From contig JAEVHH010000005.1 of NCBI GenBank assembly GCA_017607445.1, forward strand, positions 1,679,001-1,743,000: 64,000 bases of DNA, given 5' to 3'. The position numbers were made by a program, and so were the translations under genes. Positions 35,066 through 45,146 of this stretch are shown here, one piece after another. The notes beneath the pieces were generated by a model. The model did no database searches, had not been told where the DNA came from, and saw only the letters and a program-made list of their open reading frames with translations. Source of the stretch: Histoplasma ohiense. Taxonomy: Eukaryota; Ascomycota; Eurotiomycetes; Onygenales; Ajellomycetaceae. How positions within the stretch are numbered: position 1 is the first letter of the stretch; each line of letters starts with the position of its first letter.

Positions 35066-35866
35066 CTACGAAAATCTCCGCTCAATCTCCGCAAACAACT
35101 TCGGACTAATTTCATCACTACTCTCCCCCTCGACACGCCACAAACATCCACGCCGCTCATAATGCTCTAGCAACGACCGACTCGTCTCCTCAAACTTCCT
35201 CAACCGCTGCTTCCACGTCTCAATCGAATCATCCGCCCTCTGCACAAGCGGCTCACCTGTCACGTCGTCCTTTCCTGGTTCCTTGGGCGCATTGAATTGG
35301 GTATTGTAAACCCTACCGGACGGCGCGTGGACCCAGCGCGAGGCTATGCGGGAGATTATAATGGCGGGGGGTGTGAGGAGGTGAACGACTAGGTTTATGG
35401 GGATTAAGCTGTCGAGGGATGTGGCTTGGGTTGCTGTGCGAGGGAAGCCGTCGAGGATGAACGAGGCGTTGGGGTTTAGGATTGGGGTGGCATTGGTGGC
35501 AGTAGGAGGGTCTGTGAGCCATCCCTTCGAAGAGAGTTCGGAGGATATGAGGTCGAGGATGAGGTTATCAGGGACAAGATCTCCGGCGAGAATGGTGGAT
35601 TCCGCTTTGAGGCCTGGTATTGTTGGTCAGATTGAAAGCTAAGACAACAGGAGAAAGTGAGGAGCTTCCCCTCCCCTCCAAAAAAACGACGAACCTAGTG
35701 GTGTCTTGCTGCGGACATTCTCTCGAAGAAGGTCCCCTGAACTGATGGATGCGAGTTGGGGATACCTCTTGATCAACCGTTCAGTCTGGGTCCCTTTTCC
35801 AACGCCGGGAGCCCCAACAAGGATAATGCGAGCTGCCTTTTTCAGCTGCCTTACTGTGCGAGCCAT
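35066..35866 (-). CDS. ADK2: Adenylate kinase, mitochondrial GTP:AMP type
   Basis: Nucleoside monophosphate kinase of the Adk2/AK3 type, which phosphorylates AMP (typically from GTP) in the mitochondrial matrix. Exons in coding order 35866-35695 and 35613-35066 give 239 residues (yeast Adk2 225). The P-loop GAPGVGKGT is at 18-26, SSGDLLRENV binds the monophosphate, FILDGFPRT is the conserved core, and SRWVHAPSGRVYN is the LID, which here lacks the four zinc cysteines. The tail (KFEETSRSLLEHYERRG) is typical. The intron donor is GTTCGT, which is weak, but it joins PLG to LKAE in frame as in homologues. The protein has a basic N-terminus (MARTVRQLKKA) that may act in import. Confidence 0.92.
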
Positions 35867-36822
35867 AATTCCTCCGGAGGGAGATAAAGTTCAGTTTTAT
35901 CCGGGGTCAAGAAACAGGGGCGACAGCAGGAGAATTCCGAAGTTCGAAGGAGGTCAGATAGCGTAGGCAAGGAGGGGGATAATCTAAATCATCCTGCGGA
36001 ATAATAATAATAGTACCAATAGCAATAGAAAGTAGGAATATACATTGGCGAGAGTGCAGCGTTTGTGCCCAGGACTAGATGAACATATCAATGCTAGGTA
36101 TCCAGAGGGAAAAAAGCAATGCCGCTGCGGAGCCTGGGCGTTGAATCCGATCCTCACTCTTGCTCCGGTGATTTCGGTGTTGATAGCCCGAATTGAGTTA
36201 GTCAGCAGCCACAGCCAACCGGAAGCCTTCGTTGATGTAAGGTGAGCCTGCCGAGGTTGGCCTGTTGCGGCGGGACCTTGGGGGTTGGAAGCTTCAATTC
36301 GCGAACTGGGCGCAACAAGGAACAAACACAAGGCGCAGGCTCCCACGGGTTCTAGCAATTGTGCAAAAAGGATGAGCAAGGAAGCAAACGTCAATATCAG
36401 CCGAATCATATTGAGGACACTGGTATCAGTCCTCGGTTTGAAGAAGAACAGATGATTGGCGCACAAACCTTGGGACAACCTCGGTACTGCATCCAACGTT
36501 CGAAGATAGCCCTATTGTGGATTACAGCAATCAATGAATAGAGTAATGTAGCGGGGCTTCTCCTCATATATGTGATAACTTATAGCACACCGTAGGCCTT
36601 TGGAAACTAGTATTTATTCGCCAATATGACATGACCAATTTAGTTATCACGTGATTAGAGGGCCTCCATTGATCGCGTAACTTTAACAAACACGTCCAAG
36701 GTTACTGAAGCAGACGCGTCGAAACATCGAAATGCGATTTCTTCCGCAACTTCAGATTGTCTGGCCGCCAGATCACACTACAACTACAGACCACTACTGC
36801 CATATCCCGTATCGCCGTCACC
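35867..36822. promoter_or_regulatory. Divergent promoter region, ADK2 / PRI2
   Basis: 956 bp between divergent starts, containing the palindrome ATCACGTGAT (36646-36655) and a CCAAT at about 36621 on the PRI2 side. A 170-codon minus-strand open frame here (35984-36496) starts at a TTG and has no recognisable motif; I do not call it a gene. Confidence 0.5.
36646..36655. promoter_or_regulatory. ATCACGTGAT palindrome upstream of PRI2
   Basis: A perfect 10-bp palindrome with a CACGTG core, the class bound by bHLH factors such as Cbf1. Its last base is 168 bp before the PRI2 ATG. The same decamer lies at the same distance upstream of RPL12. Confidence 0.55.
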
Positions 36823-38488
36823 ATGTCCCAATACGACAGATCTCGCATGGACCCTAAACGACGGTCTCCAATCGACCATAAGAAAAAACAGTTTGCAACT
36901 CCAACATACAAGGAACATGATTATTCCCACCGCCTCAACTTCTACGAAATACCCCCAACTCAGGAAATTACTCTTGAACAATTTGAACAATGGGCTATTG
37001 ATAGGTTGCGAAGTACATTTGCGATCGTTTTTTTATATATTGTATTTTGCCAACTTCTGTTTGAATGTGCTAACTGTTTAAACAATAGTCCTTGCAGAAC
37101 TGGAAGCATGCTCATATAGAAATAAGACCCCTGCCGAAACCGCCTCCCATATCACCCCTCTTCTGAACAAATTCCTTCCTCTCTCCGCCAACACCTCTTC
37201 CAGCACAGGTGTGGACCAACGCCTCCGAAATGAACGGCAAAAGGATCATTACTCCCATTTCATCCTGCGTCTCGCCTTCTCCTCAACAGAGGATCTGAGA
37301 CGCCGCTTTACCCGTCTGGAGACCATGCTTTTTAAATTCCGCTTCCAACTGGATGACTCCAAAGAAAGACGCGCGTTCATCGAAAGCCTCAATTTCAACT
37401 GGGATATGGTTTCTGATGAGGAAAAACATGAACTCAGCGAAAGCTTGCTGGCATCCACCTATGGTGTAAGGCGTCTTGAGGAAGAGAGCTGGTTTAAGGT
37501 AGACTGGGAGAAAGTGCCAGAGCTGGTTGAGCGGAGAGGCGTGTTTGTGAGGAAGGGCAAGGCGTATGTGCCCGTTCGAGAGCAGCTCAGTATGGTTCTA
37601 GCCGAATTTACCGCAAGGCTGGAGAAAGCCCTTGAGGTATGGGATAATATGGGACTCGTCTCGATTTTCCAAACGCGTAGTAGCCGTGCGATTTATTAAC
37701 TATCTACGTAGTTTACGAGTCGAGCATTACCCCGGCTAGACGAGGATGACCGCCTGACGCCCATTCTAGAGCATCTCTCCAAAAATTTCGGCACTTCTGA
37801 TTCCTCCTATGCGGAGGGCGAGGGATCAGTACCGGGAGCGCCAATTACCGCGGCATCCATTGATTCCCTATCCCAACACTTCCCACTTTGCATGCGCAAT
37901 CTACACATGCAGCTACGCAAAAATTCACATCTGAAACATTTTGGACGCTTGCAGTATACCCTCTTCCTCAAGGGCATCGGCTTGTCACTCGAGGATGCCC
38001 TGGTCTTCTGGCGGCAATCTTTCAAAATATTTACCGATGACGAGTTCAACTCCAAGTACAAATACAATGTCCGCCACGCGTACGGCGATGTGGGTGGGGA
38101 TGCCAATCGTAGGGGTCGTGGATATCCTCCATACTCATGCCAGAAGATCCTCACAGACAATTCACCCGGGGCTGGCCAAACACACGGATGTCCCTACCGG
38201 CATTTCTCGGTTGAGAATCTCATTAACTTACTCCAGGCGACAGGTGTTAACGATCAGGAAGTTTTGCGAGGGGTGCGGGAGGACGTGGGGAAAACTCGCT
38301 ATCACATTGCTTGTAATCGGGTGTTTGAATGGGCACATAAAGCGGAGCTCAAAAAAGTGCGGGACGAGGGGAGTTGGAGCCAGACCGATCTTGATACGAT
38401 TGTCCATCCCAACACGTATTTCAAGCGTAGTTATTTGTTGAAGAATTTGGGGAAGATTGTGAATGAGGACGTTGACATGACATCGTGA
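36823..38488 (+). CDS. PRI2: DNA primase large subunit
   Basis: Large subunit of the DNA polymerase alpha-primase complex; it regulates RNA primer synthesis for replication. Exons 36823-37012, 37089-37636 and 37712-38488 give 504 residues (yeast Pri2 528). The N-terminal part contains YKEHDYSHRLNFYEIPPT and RLRILAELEACSYRNK, the latter joined across intron 1. The C-terminal domain has the four 4Fe-4S cysteines at about 306 (FPLCMRNLH), 389 (PPYSCQKIL), 406 (HGCPYRHF) and 447 (HIACNRVFEW); their spacing of 83/17/41 is close to yeast. FGRLQYTLFLKGIGLSLEDAL and KYKYNVRHAYG are invariant family blocks. The ATG is in a good context (TCACCATG). Identity is certain. Confidence 0.97.
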
Positions 38489-39318
38489 GGTACGATTGTA
38501 ATTTATCATTATGACCGGCGTTGGTTCATTGGGAGTGATTGATTAATGGGGCTGGCTATGTTTCCTTTATTATTTTAAGTATTAAACGTGCCGCACGAGC
38601 GGATTTCTTCACTTTCTCATCCAAATTGGCGGAGCGTTATTTACTTTTCAACACACAATTCCAATCATCATTGTATTCAGTAGAATTTGTAAAATAAACG
38701 GAAGAAAGAAACAGAAAAGACGGAACGAGCTATCAGTAAAATACAGAGCATGTTACCACTGCTGATTCCCAATTCATCGTCAAGCATCAGAATGAGCTCT
38801 CAAAGCCAGGTGCCCAGCCATGGGTAAAAAATTATTTAACATTTAATCCTTCTCCGCACGACGCGAAAACAGCAACATCATTGAGGATGACAGAAGCTGG
38901 CGTAAGTAATGTGTTATTATATTAGCTAGTCGGCGTGGTTATTGATGAGAGGAAAGAGAAGCAAAAAAGAAAAAGTTCGTCGTGCGTTTTTATAACCAAC
39001 GGTTGCTAGGCAAGTCGACGCTACGGCGAACTGCACAGACCAAAAATCCTGCAACCTGGCTTCAACGACCACACTATCACGAAGCTTGACTCTGTTTGTT
39101 AGCCCACTCAAAAACACCCCTCTCAAACCAACCACCCCTCGTCTGCGTTCCTGTGCTTCTGGTCATCATCTGCGACGATTATGTACGGGGCCAGACTCTT
39201 CTGAACGTAAACTTAACACCACTCTCTAAGCTGCGCGCTCCACACCAAGGCTGTGTTGTTCATCGCTACCCCAGGTTAACGTCCCCCTATCCAAGTATCG
39301 CCGGGTCACATTGCAACG
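38489..39318. other. Spacer PRI2 3' / SEC23 5'
   Basis: 830 bp between same-strand genes. The SEC23-proximal 200 bp is C-rich. No gene or repeat seen. Confidence 0.5.
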
Positions 39319-42102
39319 ATGGATTACGAGGCATTGAAGGATCAGTGGAGTGAAGTCGAGGACCGCGATGGGATTAGGCTCAGTTGGAATACCTTTCCAA
39401 GCACGCGCATGGTTCGTTGGCAGGCCCCTCCTGCGGTTTGGTTTCCGTTGCGAATATTTAATGCATCAAATAGGAGGCGTCCCGTCTTGTGGTACCCATC
39501 GGAGCGATTTATACACCGTTGAAAGAGAAACCCGATTCTCCTCTGCTGCAATACGAACCAGTTACTTGCAAACAGCCATGTAGAGCTGTTCTTAATCCAT
39601 TTGCGTATGCTAAACTTTTTCTGCCTGGCACCCAAGGGTACTCTGTGCCACATTGCTGCAAGAGTGAAGACTGACCTGGATATGTAGCAACGTCGATATT
39701 CGTGCTCGTATCTGGATATGCCCCTTCTGTCTCCAGCGCAACCCTCTGCCTCCGCATTACAAAGACATAACGGAAAATGCAATCCCACCCGAACTTCACC
39801 CGCAAAGCACGACAATCGAATACCGGCTCGCACGGCCAGCTCCAGCTCCTCCCATTTTCCTCTTTGTAGTCGATACCTGCCAGGAAGAAGATAGTTTGAA
39901 GGCCGTGAAAGATTCCCTTGTCATGAGCCTTTCCCTTTTGCCGCCAAATGCATTGGTGGGGCTAATTACCTACGGCACAATGGTTAGAGCACCCCAGCCT
40001 CTTTCTCTCCTGTGGCCTCATTGAAATAGCTGCTGACTACTTGCAAACACATCTAGGCCCAAGTCCATGAGATTGGCTACACCGAATGTGCCAAGTCATA
40101 TGTATTCAGAGGAAGCAAAGATTACGCTGCTAAACAGGTTCAGGAGATGCTTGGTCTTCTCGCTCCAGGGCTCCGTCCAAACGTGCCTCAACAACCTGGC
40201 CGCCCCAACGCCCCCATGTCCTCAGCTGCAAGATTCCTACTACCAGTGCAACAGGCCGATTTCCAGATTACGAACGTTCTTGAACAGTTACAGCGAGACC
40301 CGTGGCCAGTTGCTAACGATAAGCGCCCGTTGCGATGCACCGGCGTTGCGCTCAGTGTAGCCGTTGGGTTGATGGAAACGTCATTCCAAGGCGCCGGTGG
40401 CCGCATTATGCTTTTCACCAGTGGCCCTGCTACTGAGGGTCCTGGTCTTGTTGTTGGACCTCAGCTTAAAGAACCAATGCGATCCCATCATGATATTGAC
40501 CGGGATAACATTAAGTATTACAAGAAGGCCGTGAAGGTATGGCACCTGTTCGGTTTTCACTTTCTCGGGTCATTACAGACTAATGACTTCTTTTTTCCTC
40601 TCTAGTTCTATGAAAGTATTGCAAAGCGTGTTGCTCATAATGGCCACATTGTCGATATTTTTGCTGGCTGCCTGGATCAAGTTGGGCTTCTTGAAATGAA
40701 AGGGTTGGCAAATTCAACAGGTGGCCACATGGTATTAACCGATAGTTTTACATCCTCACAATTTAAGCAGTCGTTTGTCAGAGTGTTCGATAAGGACCAA
40801 AATGAGAATCTTCTCATGGGTTTTAATGCCTCCTTGGAAGTGCTCACTACCAAGGAGCTGAAGGTTACAGGTCTTATTGGCCATGCTGTTTCGTTGAACA
40901 AGAAATCCAACTCAGTTGGAGAAACCGAGTGTGGTATTGGTAATACCTGCTCTTGGAAGATGTGCGGCATCGACCCCACTGCCAGCTTCGGCGTTTACTT
41001 CGAAATCGCCAATCAGGGCGGACCGGCTCCGATGCAACAGGGTCCTCACAGAGCTATGATACAGTTTTTGACCTATTATCAACATTCGTCCGGACAGTAC
41101 CATCTCCGGGTCACTACCGTTGCGAGAACACTCAGCAGCCCTGCGGGTGACATTGCGCTGGCTCAATCTTTCGACCAGGAAGCCGCTGCTGTGCTCATGT
41201 CACGTATCGCAGTTTTCAAATCCGAGGTGGATGACGGACCCGACGTCCTGAGATGGGTTGATAGAATGCTCATCAGGCTCTGCTCTCGATTCGCGGACTA
41301 CCGAAAGGATGATCCCACCTCATTCCGGTTGGAGAAGAACTTCACCCTCTATCCACAATTTATGTTCCATTTACGTCGAAGCCAGTTTTTGCAAGTTTTC
41401 AACAACTCACCCGACGAGACTGCGTTCTACAGACATGTTCTCAATCATGAGGATGTTGGCAATTCACTCGTCATGATCCAGCCTACCCTTGACTCCTATT
41501 CCCTGGAGCAGGAAGGCAGTCAACCAGTTCTGCTTGATTCCGCTTCTATTCAGCCCACGCATATCCTGCTTCTCGATACGTTCTTCCATATCCTCATTTT
41601 CCACGGTGAAACCATGGCAGCGTGGCGGAAGGCGGGCTACCAAGATCAGGAAGGCTATGAGAATTTTAAGACTATTCTCGACCAACCCAAGGAAGACGCT
41701 AGGGTAAGATTTAACTTAGTTTCTTATTCTCCCCCTTCTTTCTGTAACTCGGATTGTTGTAGTTGAGAAGTCTCTAACATCGCCTTTATTTTTTGCAGGA
41801 ACTTATCCAGGATCGATTCCCGCTACCCCGTTTCATTATTTGCGATGCAGGTGGATCTCAGGCACGTTTCTTGCTCTCCAAACTGAACCCGTCGACCACC
41901 CACTCGACTGGAGGTTATGGTGGAATGGCTCAGTCTGCACAAACCATCTTTACAGATGATGTTTCGCTCCAAACATTCATGGATCATCTTATGAAGTAAG
42001 TCCCCTCACAAAAACCCTTCCTCATCCTGTAATTGTAATTCACGGTGGCTGGGCGAGGATGCTGACTGAAATATCAGGTTGGCTGTGTCGGGTACAAGTT
42101 AA
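39319..42102 (+). CDS. SEC23: COPII coat GTPase-activating protein Sec23
   Basis: Inner COPII coat subunit; it activates Sar1 GTPase and pairs with Sec24 to bud ER-to-Golgi vesicles. Seven exons: 39319-39411, 39474-39604, 39688-39982, 40057-40536, 40606-41703, 41799-41995 and 42078-42102, giving 772 residues, the usual length. The start MDYEALKDQWSEVEDRDGIR is the conserved N-terminus. The zinc finger has Cys at 63, 67, 86 and 89 (VTCKQPC, ICPFC). The trunk (IFLFVVDTCQEED), beta-barrel, helical and gelsolin (FIICDAGGSQARFLLSKLNPS) domains follow. The last exon has only 25 coding bases and supplies LAVSGTS; intron 6 must be removed because AAG TAA would otherwise end the frame at Lys. Identity is certain. 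Confidence 0.98.
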
Positions 42103-42802
42103 GTTATGGAGAACAAGGCTCCCAGTAGTTCGGTGGTAATCCACCAATAGAATGAGTATTCATACCTTTATAGCTCGGCCGTAATGCATATTCCTCCTTA
42201 GCGGAGCCTCTTGATTTTTTTTCTTTTTTGCAAAGGCTTTTATTTTGATTGTCTCCGTCTTGTCATGATAAATGGAGTTCAAAAAGCGCATTCAGTTTAT
42301 CTCAGCAAGCTCAGATACTTCGCAGGATAATTGCTGTTTTAACACTGATTTGATGATTAGTCACTTTTTAAAGAAGCTAATCTCAAACAGGTAATCAACT
42401 AACCCAAAATAGTCATATCACATGATGTGCAATTATCCTGCGAAGTGTGAGAAAAAATGATTCTAGCAACATGGGAACAATTTGCTCTATACCTTATGTA
42501 TGGGTGAGGATAGCAAGTCAACTCCATCTATTCCGCATCTCTGTATCATCTTGGGATCTAGAGAAATCAATGTTCTTTCAATGATATCAATTTTTATTTT
42601 CATATTCCCATTTCTTAGATATGAAGTATCACCTCAAAGTCAACTCATTTTTTTTTTTTGAAACACAGAAACAATTTGCTATTTACTGGAGTTCAACAAA
42701 AAATTAAGTGATAATTTTCAACAAGATACATCTATATTAAATATTGATTTTTTTTAATATAAAAATTATATATTTATTTTCTTCTTCTCTTTAGCTACAA
42801 CC
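42103..42802. other. AT-rich flank of SEC23 with MITE-like repeat
   Basis: SEC23 3' flank grading into AT-rich sequence (42580-42790) that contains long T-runs. It holds the inverted repeat element at 42317-42446. No gene seen. Confidence 0.5.
42317..42446. mobile_element. MITE-like 130-bp element, 18-bp terminal inverted repeats
   Basis: ACTTCGCAGGATAATTGC at 42317-42334 is the exact reverse complement of 42429-42446. The interior of ~94 bp is AT-rich and non-coding. The size and long perfect ends fit a miniature inverted-repeat transposable element. I could not find a clean target-site duplication, so mobility is inferred. Confidence 0.6.
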
Positions 42803-42890
42803 TGTGACGGGTTAGCACCCGTTAGTAGTTAACTTACGCAACCAACTCCCCCTCTACACCCGTTCGCCCTTCTCATCGCGACCCTGCTTC

Positions 42891-42989
42891 GCGCTCGCGT
42901 AGTTCCTAACGATTCCTCCGCGTAAACTCATGTAATTTCGATTCCTCTCGCTCCGCGCTCGCGTAGTTCCTAACGATTCCTCCGCGTAA
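42891..42989. repeat. Two 35-bp direct repeats, 64-bp period
   Basis: 42891-42925 and 42955-42989 are identical (GCGCTCGCGTAGTTCC... CCGCGTAA). They lie between the gag stop codon and the left end of the retroelement, so they are part of its non-coding tail. Confidence 0.75.
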
Positions 42990-42992
42990 CCC

Positions 42993-43757
42993 TTAATGTT
43001 CTTCCGCTCCGCACTCCACTGTGGGGCGGCTTCCATGTACGGCGTTGAAACGCGCGAGGTTGTTGTCGAGTTGGCGCAAGTGGGTGCAGTAGTCGTGGTA
43101 ACGCGAAGGCATAAGATGTGAGGTGCAGAGCTTAAGCAGTTCAAAGCTGATATGCTGGCTCAGAAGGTTGATCTTCATGGCATCATCCCAGTTCTGTCCT
43201 CCTGCTTCGCGGATCTTGCTATCGAAATCGGGCAGGTAATTCGCCAGGGGGGTTTTCCTCTGGCGATTCCTGTTCAGCCACTGCATTGAGCGTGCTTGCC
43301 GCGTAGGATCCAAGAATAGGACATCTAGTTGGCGGAAGACCTCTTCAGGGGTACACATCTCGTGCGCGCACGACTCGATCCAGGGTTGGAACTTCGCTAG
43401 AGCATCTCCTTCTAGCCGACTATGAACATAGTGAGTTTGTGAGAGCAGAGAGCCTATCACAGACCCATCTTCTTTGAGCTTGGGTTTTGCCTTCCATTTC
43501 CAGGCTAGGTAGGTTGAGAGCTCTCCCATGAACTTGTCGAGGGGGAGGCGTTCTTTTCTTTCGTACGCAAGGGGCGTTGGCGCTTGCGCGGTTCTTGGTG
43601 TATTTATGCTCAGGTGATTCAATTGTTGTTGGAGCTCCGCCATCTGCAAGGATTGCTGCTGGAGGAAGTTATGGAGCTCGGCGTTATCTTCAGCGAGGCT
43701 TCGGTTCTCGCTCACGGAGGGATGTTCGTAGTTCATCTCGTTTTCGTACGAGGCCAT
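42993..43757 (-). CDS. Retrotransposon Gag-like protein
   Basis: A 254-residue frame starting at ATG 43757 (MASYENEMNYEHPS). A heptad-like N-terminal helix (NAELHNFLQQQSLQMAELQQ) is followed by a capsid-like domain recognisable from LPLDKFMGELSTYLAWKWK, the region of fungal Ty3/gypsy gag proteins, with GDALAKFQPWIES, EVFRQLDVLFLDP and the block NRQRKTPLANYLPDFDSKIREAGG. No CCHC zinc knuckle follows; the frame stops soon after. The codon frame is open further upstream to 43850 without a clear ATG. It is probably an intact capsid part of a deleted polyprotein. Confidence 0.8.
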   Translation of the reverse strand: MASYENEMNYEHPSVSENRSLAEDNAELHNFLQQQSLQMAELQQQLNHLSINTPRTAQAPTPLAYERKERLPLDKFMGELSTYLAWKWKAKPKLKEDGSVIGSLLSQTHYVHSRLEGDALAKFQPWIESCAHEMCTPEEVFRQLDVLFLDPTRQARSMQWLNRNRQRKTPLANYLPDFDSKIREAGGQNWDDAMKINLLSQHISFELLKLCTSHLMPSRYHDYCTHLRQLDNNLARFNAVHGSRPTVECGAEEH

Positions 43758-44268
43758 GGTTCTTGGTTCTGGTAACTTGGAGACCAGAAGGTTCAGTTCT
43801 TGTTCTTCGGAGGAAATACTTCGTAGGCACTCTGGCCTCTTCACAGACACGCGGTTGTGGAGTTCTTAAGCACTCGGGCTTCTTCGCAGCACTATCACAG
43901 TGGTGCGGCTTCTCTTTCGTACGCAAGGGGCGTTGGCGCTTGCGCGGTTCTTGGTGTATTTGTGCTCAGGTGATTCAATTGTTGTTGGAGCTCCGCCATC
44001 TGCAAGGATTGCTGCTGGAGGAAGTTATGGAGCTCGGCGTTATCTTCAGCGAGGCTTCGGTTCTCGCTCACGGAGGGATGTTCGTAGTTCATCTCGTTTT
44101 CGTACGAGGCCATGGTTCTTGGTTCTGGTAACTTGGAGACCAGAAGGTTCAGTTCTTATTCTTCGGAGGAAATACTTCGCAGGCACTCTGGCCTCTTCAC
44201 AGACACGCGGTTGTGGAGTTCTTAAGCACTCGGGCTTCTTCGCAGCACTATCACAGTGGTGCGGCTTC
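43557..44268. repeat. 356-bp tandem duplication inside the retroelement
   Basis: 43557-43912 and 43913-44268 are near-identical copies. I found three differences, all transitions (43606/43962 A-G, 43802/44158 G-A, 43824/44180 T-C). The unit covers the gag leader and the first ~65 gag codons, so a second, truncated gag start is created. Confidence 0.88.
43895..44113 (-). pseudogene. Duplicated, truncated gag start
   Basis: This 72-codon frame begins with the same MASYENEMNYEHPSVSENR start as the longer gag frame, 356 bp away, and ends when it runs into the repeat junction (…LAYEREAAPL). One residue differs in the shared part (NHLSTN versus NHLSIN). It is a by-product of the tandem duplication and is unlikely to be functional. 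Confidence 0.8.
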
Positions 44269-44408
44269 GTAGGACTTGGTAATTGCGAACGTTATCACAA
44301 CGTCGGGCTTCGTGGGACTTGGTAACTTATTTCTTAAACTAACTTGGGCACCTAGGTGCAATCGTAAACATAGGGCACTCGGGCCGACACAGATGAATCG
44401 ATTCGTAA

Positions 44409-44483
44409 TGTAACGGGCGTACTTCGATTCGTAATCTGGATTTAGGATAGTGCTAGATCGTTAATCGAAGTACGCCCGTTACA
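44409..44483. repeat. 75-bp segment with 21-bp perfect inverted ends
   Basis: 44409-44429 and 44463-44483 are exact reverse complements (starting TGTAACGGGCG and ending CGCCCGTTACA) around a 33-bp spacer. It forms the right end of the retroelement. It may be a very short or internally deleted LTR, or a recognition palindrome of the element end. Confidence 0.75.
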
Positions 44484-44687
44484 CAACCTAAGGTGGTTCA
44501 CAAATCTCAAAGATATATGACTATTGTGTAATTGAAAGTCAAAGTTGAGAAATTTGTTCCTTCTTAGACCCTCTGGCAAGGATTGCTCTGAGCACATGAC
44601 TCATAACTAAAGTAGTTTAGTGTCATGTTGCTGCAACCGAGCCAATAGAGGGTCTGAGCTCGCTGAGATAACATTCAAGTGAACATT

Positions 44688-45111
44688 ATTAGGCCACTAG
44701 GGCAAAAGAGCTCAATCACCACCAGCGCCGTGGTGGTATAGAGGGTACGAATCACCCAATCCAATCCCCCCAACACCCCCCCTCGGACCCACTCTACCAT
44801 CCGGCCAGCTGGGGGAACCTGGCTCTTTCTAAGTTCCACTACCCTACTGCCATTGGTCCTTGGTGGCCTGGGGTCTTCCTGGGTGCCTAACCACCAATCT
44901 CCTCCACCTTGGTAAGAGAATGTGCATTAGTAAGGGATATTCTTCTGGCCTTGGTCTGATTCGAACCTGTGATAGCATGTTGGCACACCCTGTAGCAGTC
45001 GCGCTTACACGGGCTCATAACCTATTAGGCCACTAGGGCAAAAGAGCTCAATCACCACCAGCGCCGTGGTGGTATAGAGGGTACGAATCACCCAATCCAA
45101 TCCCCCCAACA
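44688..45111 (-). mobile_element. tRNA-related SINE/TRIM-like element with 88-bp terminal direct repeats
   Basis: The 424-bp element is flanked by AACATT on both sides (44682-44687 and 45112-45117), a target-site duplication. Its ends are identical direct repeats (44688-44775 and 45024-45111). On the minus strand it starts TGTTGGGGGG and contains a pol III A-box-like TGGCCTAATAGG (45032-45021), which straddles the repeat/body junction, and a B box GGTTCGAATCA (44967-44957). The A box resembles a tRNA-Arg D-arm (GTGGCCTAATGG). The terminal repeat also has a GC-rich hairpin (ACCACCAGCGCCGTGGTGGT). Internal promoter plus TSD fits a tRNA-derived SINE; terminal repeats fit a TRIM or a SINE dimer. 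Confidence 0.65.
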
Positions 45112-45136
45112 AACATTTCCAAGGTTTAATTTTTAT

Positions 45137-45146
45137 ATCACGTGAT
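45137..45146. promoter_or_regulatory. ATCACGTGAT palindrome upstream of RPL12
   Basis: A perfect 10-bp palindrome with CACGTG core; its last base is 168 bp before the RPL12 ATG. It is just 20 bp from the end of the tRNA-related insertion, so the element stopped short of it. Confidence 0.55.

Larger units (their letters stand above)
42803..44483 (-). mobile_element. Gag-only LTR-retrotransposon derivative, 1.68 kb, with 5-bp target duplication
   Basis: The element is flanked on both sides by CAACC (42798-42802 and 44484-44488) and its ends read TGTGACGGG... and ...CCCGTTACA, the TG/CA-type termini of retroviral-like elements. Its only coding part is a gag-like frame on the minus strand. I see no protease, reverse transcriptase or integrase. 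Internal features are a 356-bp tandem duplication (43557-44268), two 35-bp direct repeats (42891-42925, 42955-42989) and a 75-bp segment with 21-bp inverted ends (44409-44483). It lies between SEC23 and RPL12. It could be a deleted Ty3-like element or a distinct non-autonomous family; no clear pair of long LTRs is visible. Confidence 0.7.

Noticed and set aside
35984..36496. 170-codon minus-strand frame between ADK2 and PRI2
   Set aside because: It starts at TTG, has no family motif, is hydrophobic only at its ends, and lies in the divergent promoter region.
43577..44325. Plus-strand frames with duplicated LLLELRHLQGLLLEEV-like sequence
   Set aside because: They are the antisense of the duplicated gag region; the gag reading on the minus strand explains them.
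44939..45040. Possible genuine tRNA gene (A and B boxes)
   Set aside because: The boxes are present, but I cannot draw a complete cloverleaf with acceptor stem; better explained as the head of a tRNA-related repeat.
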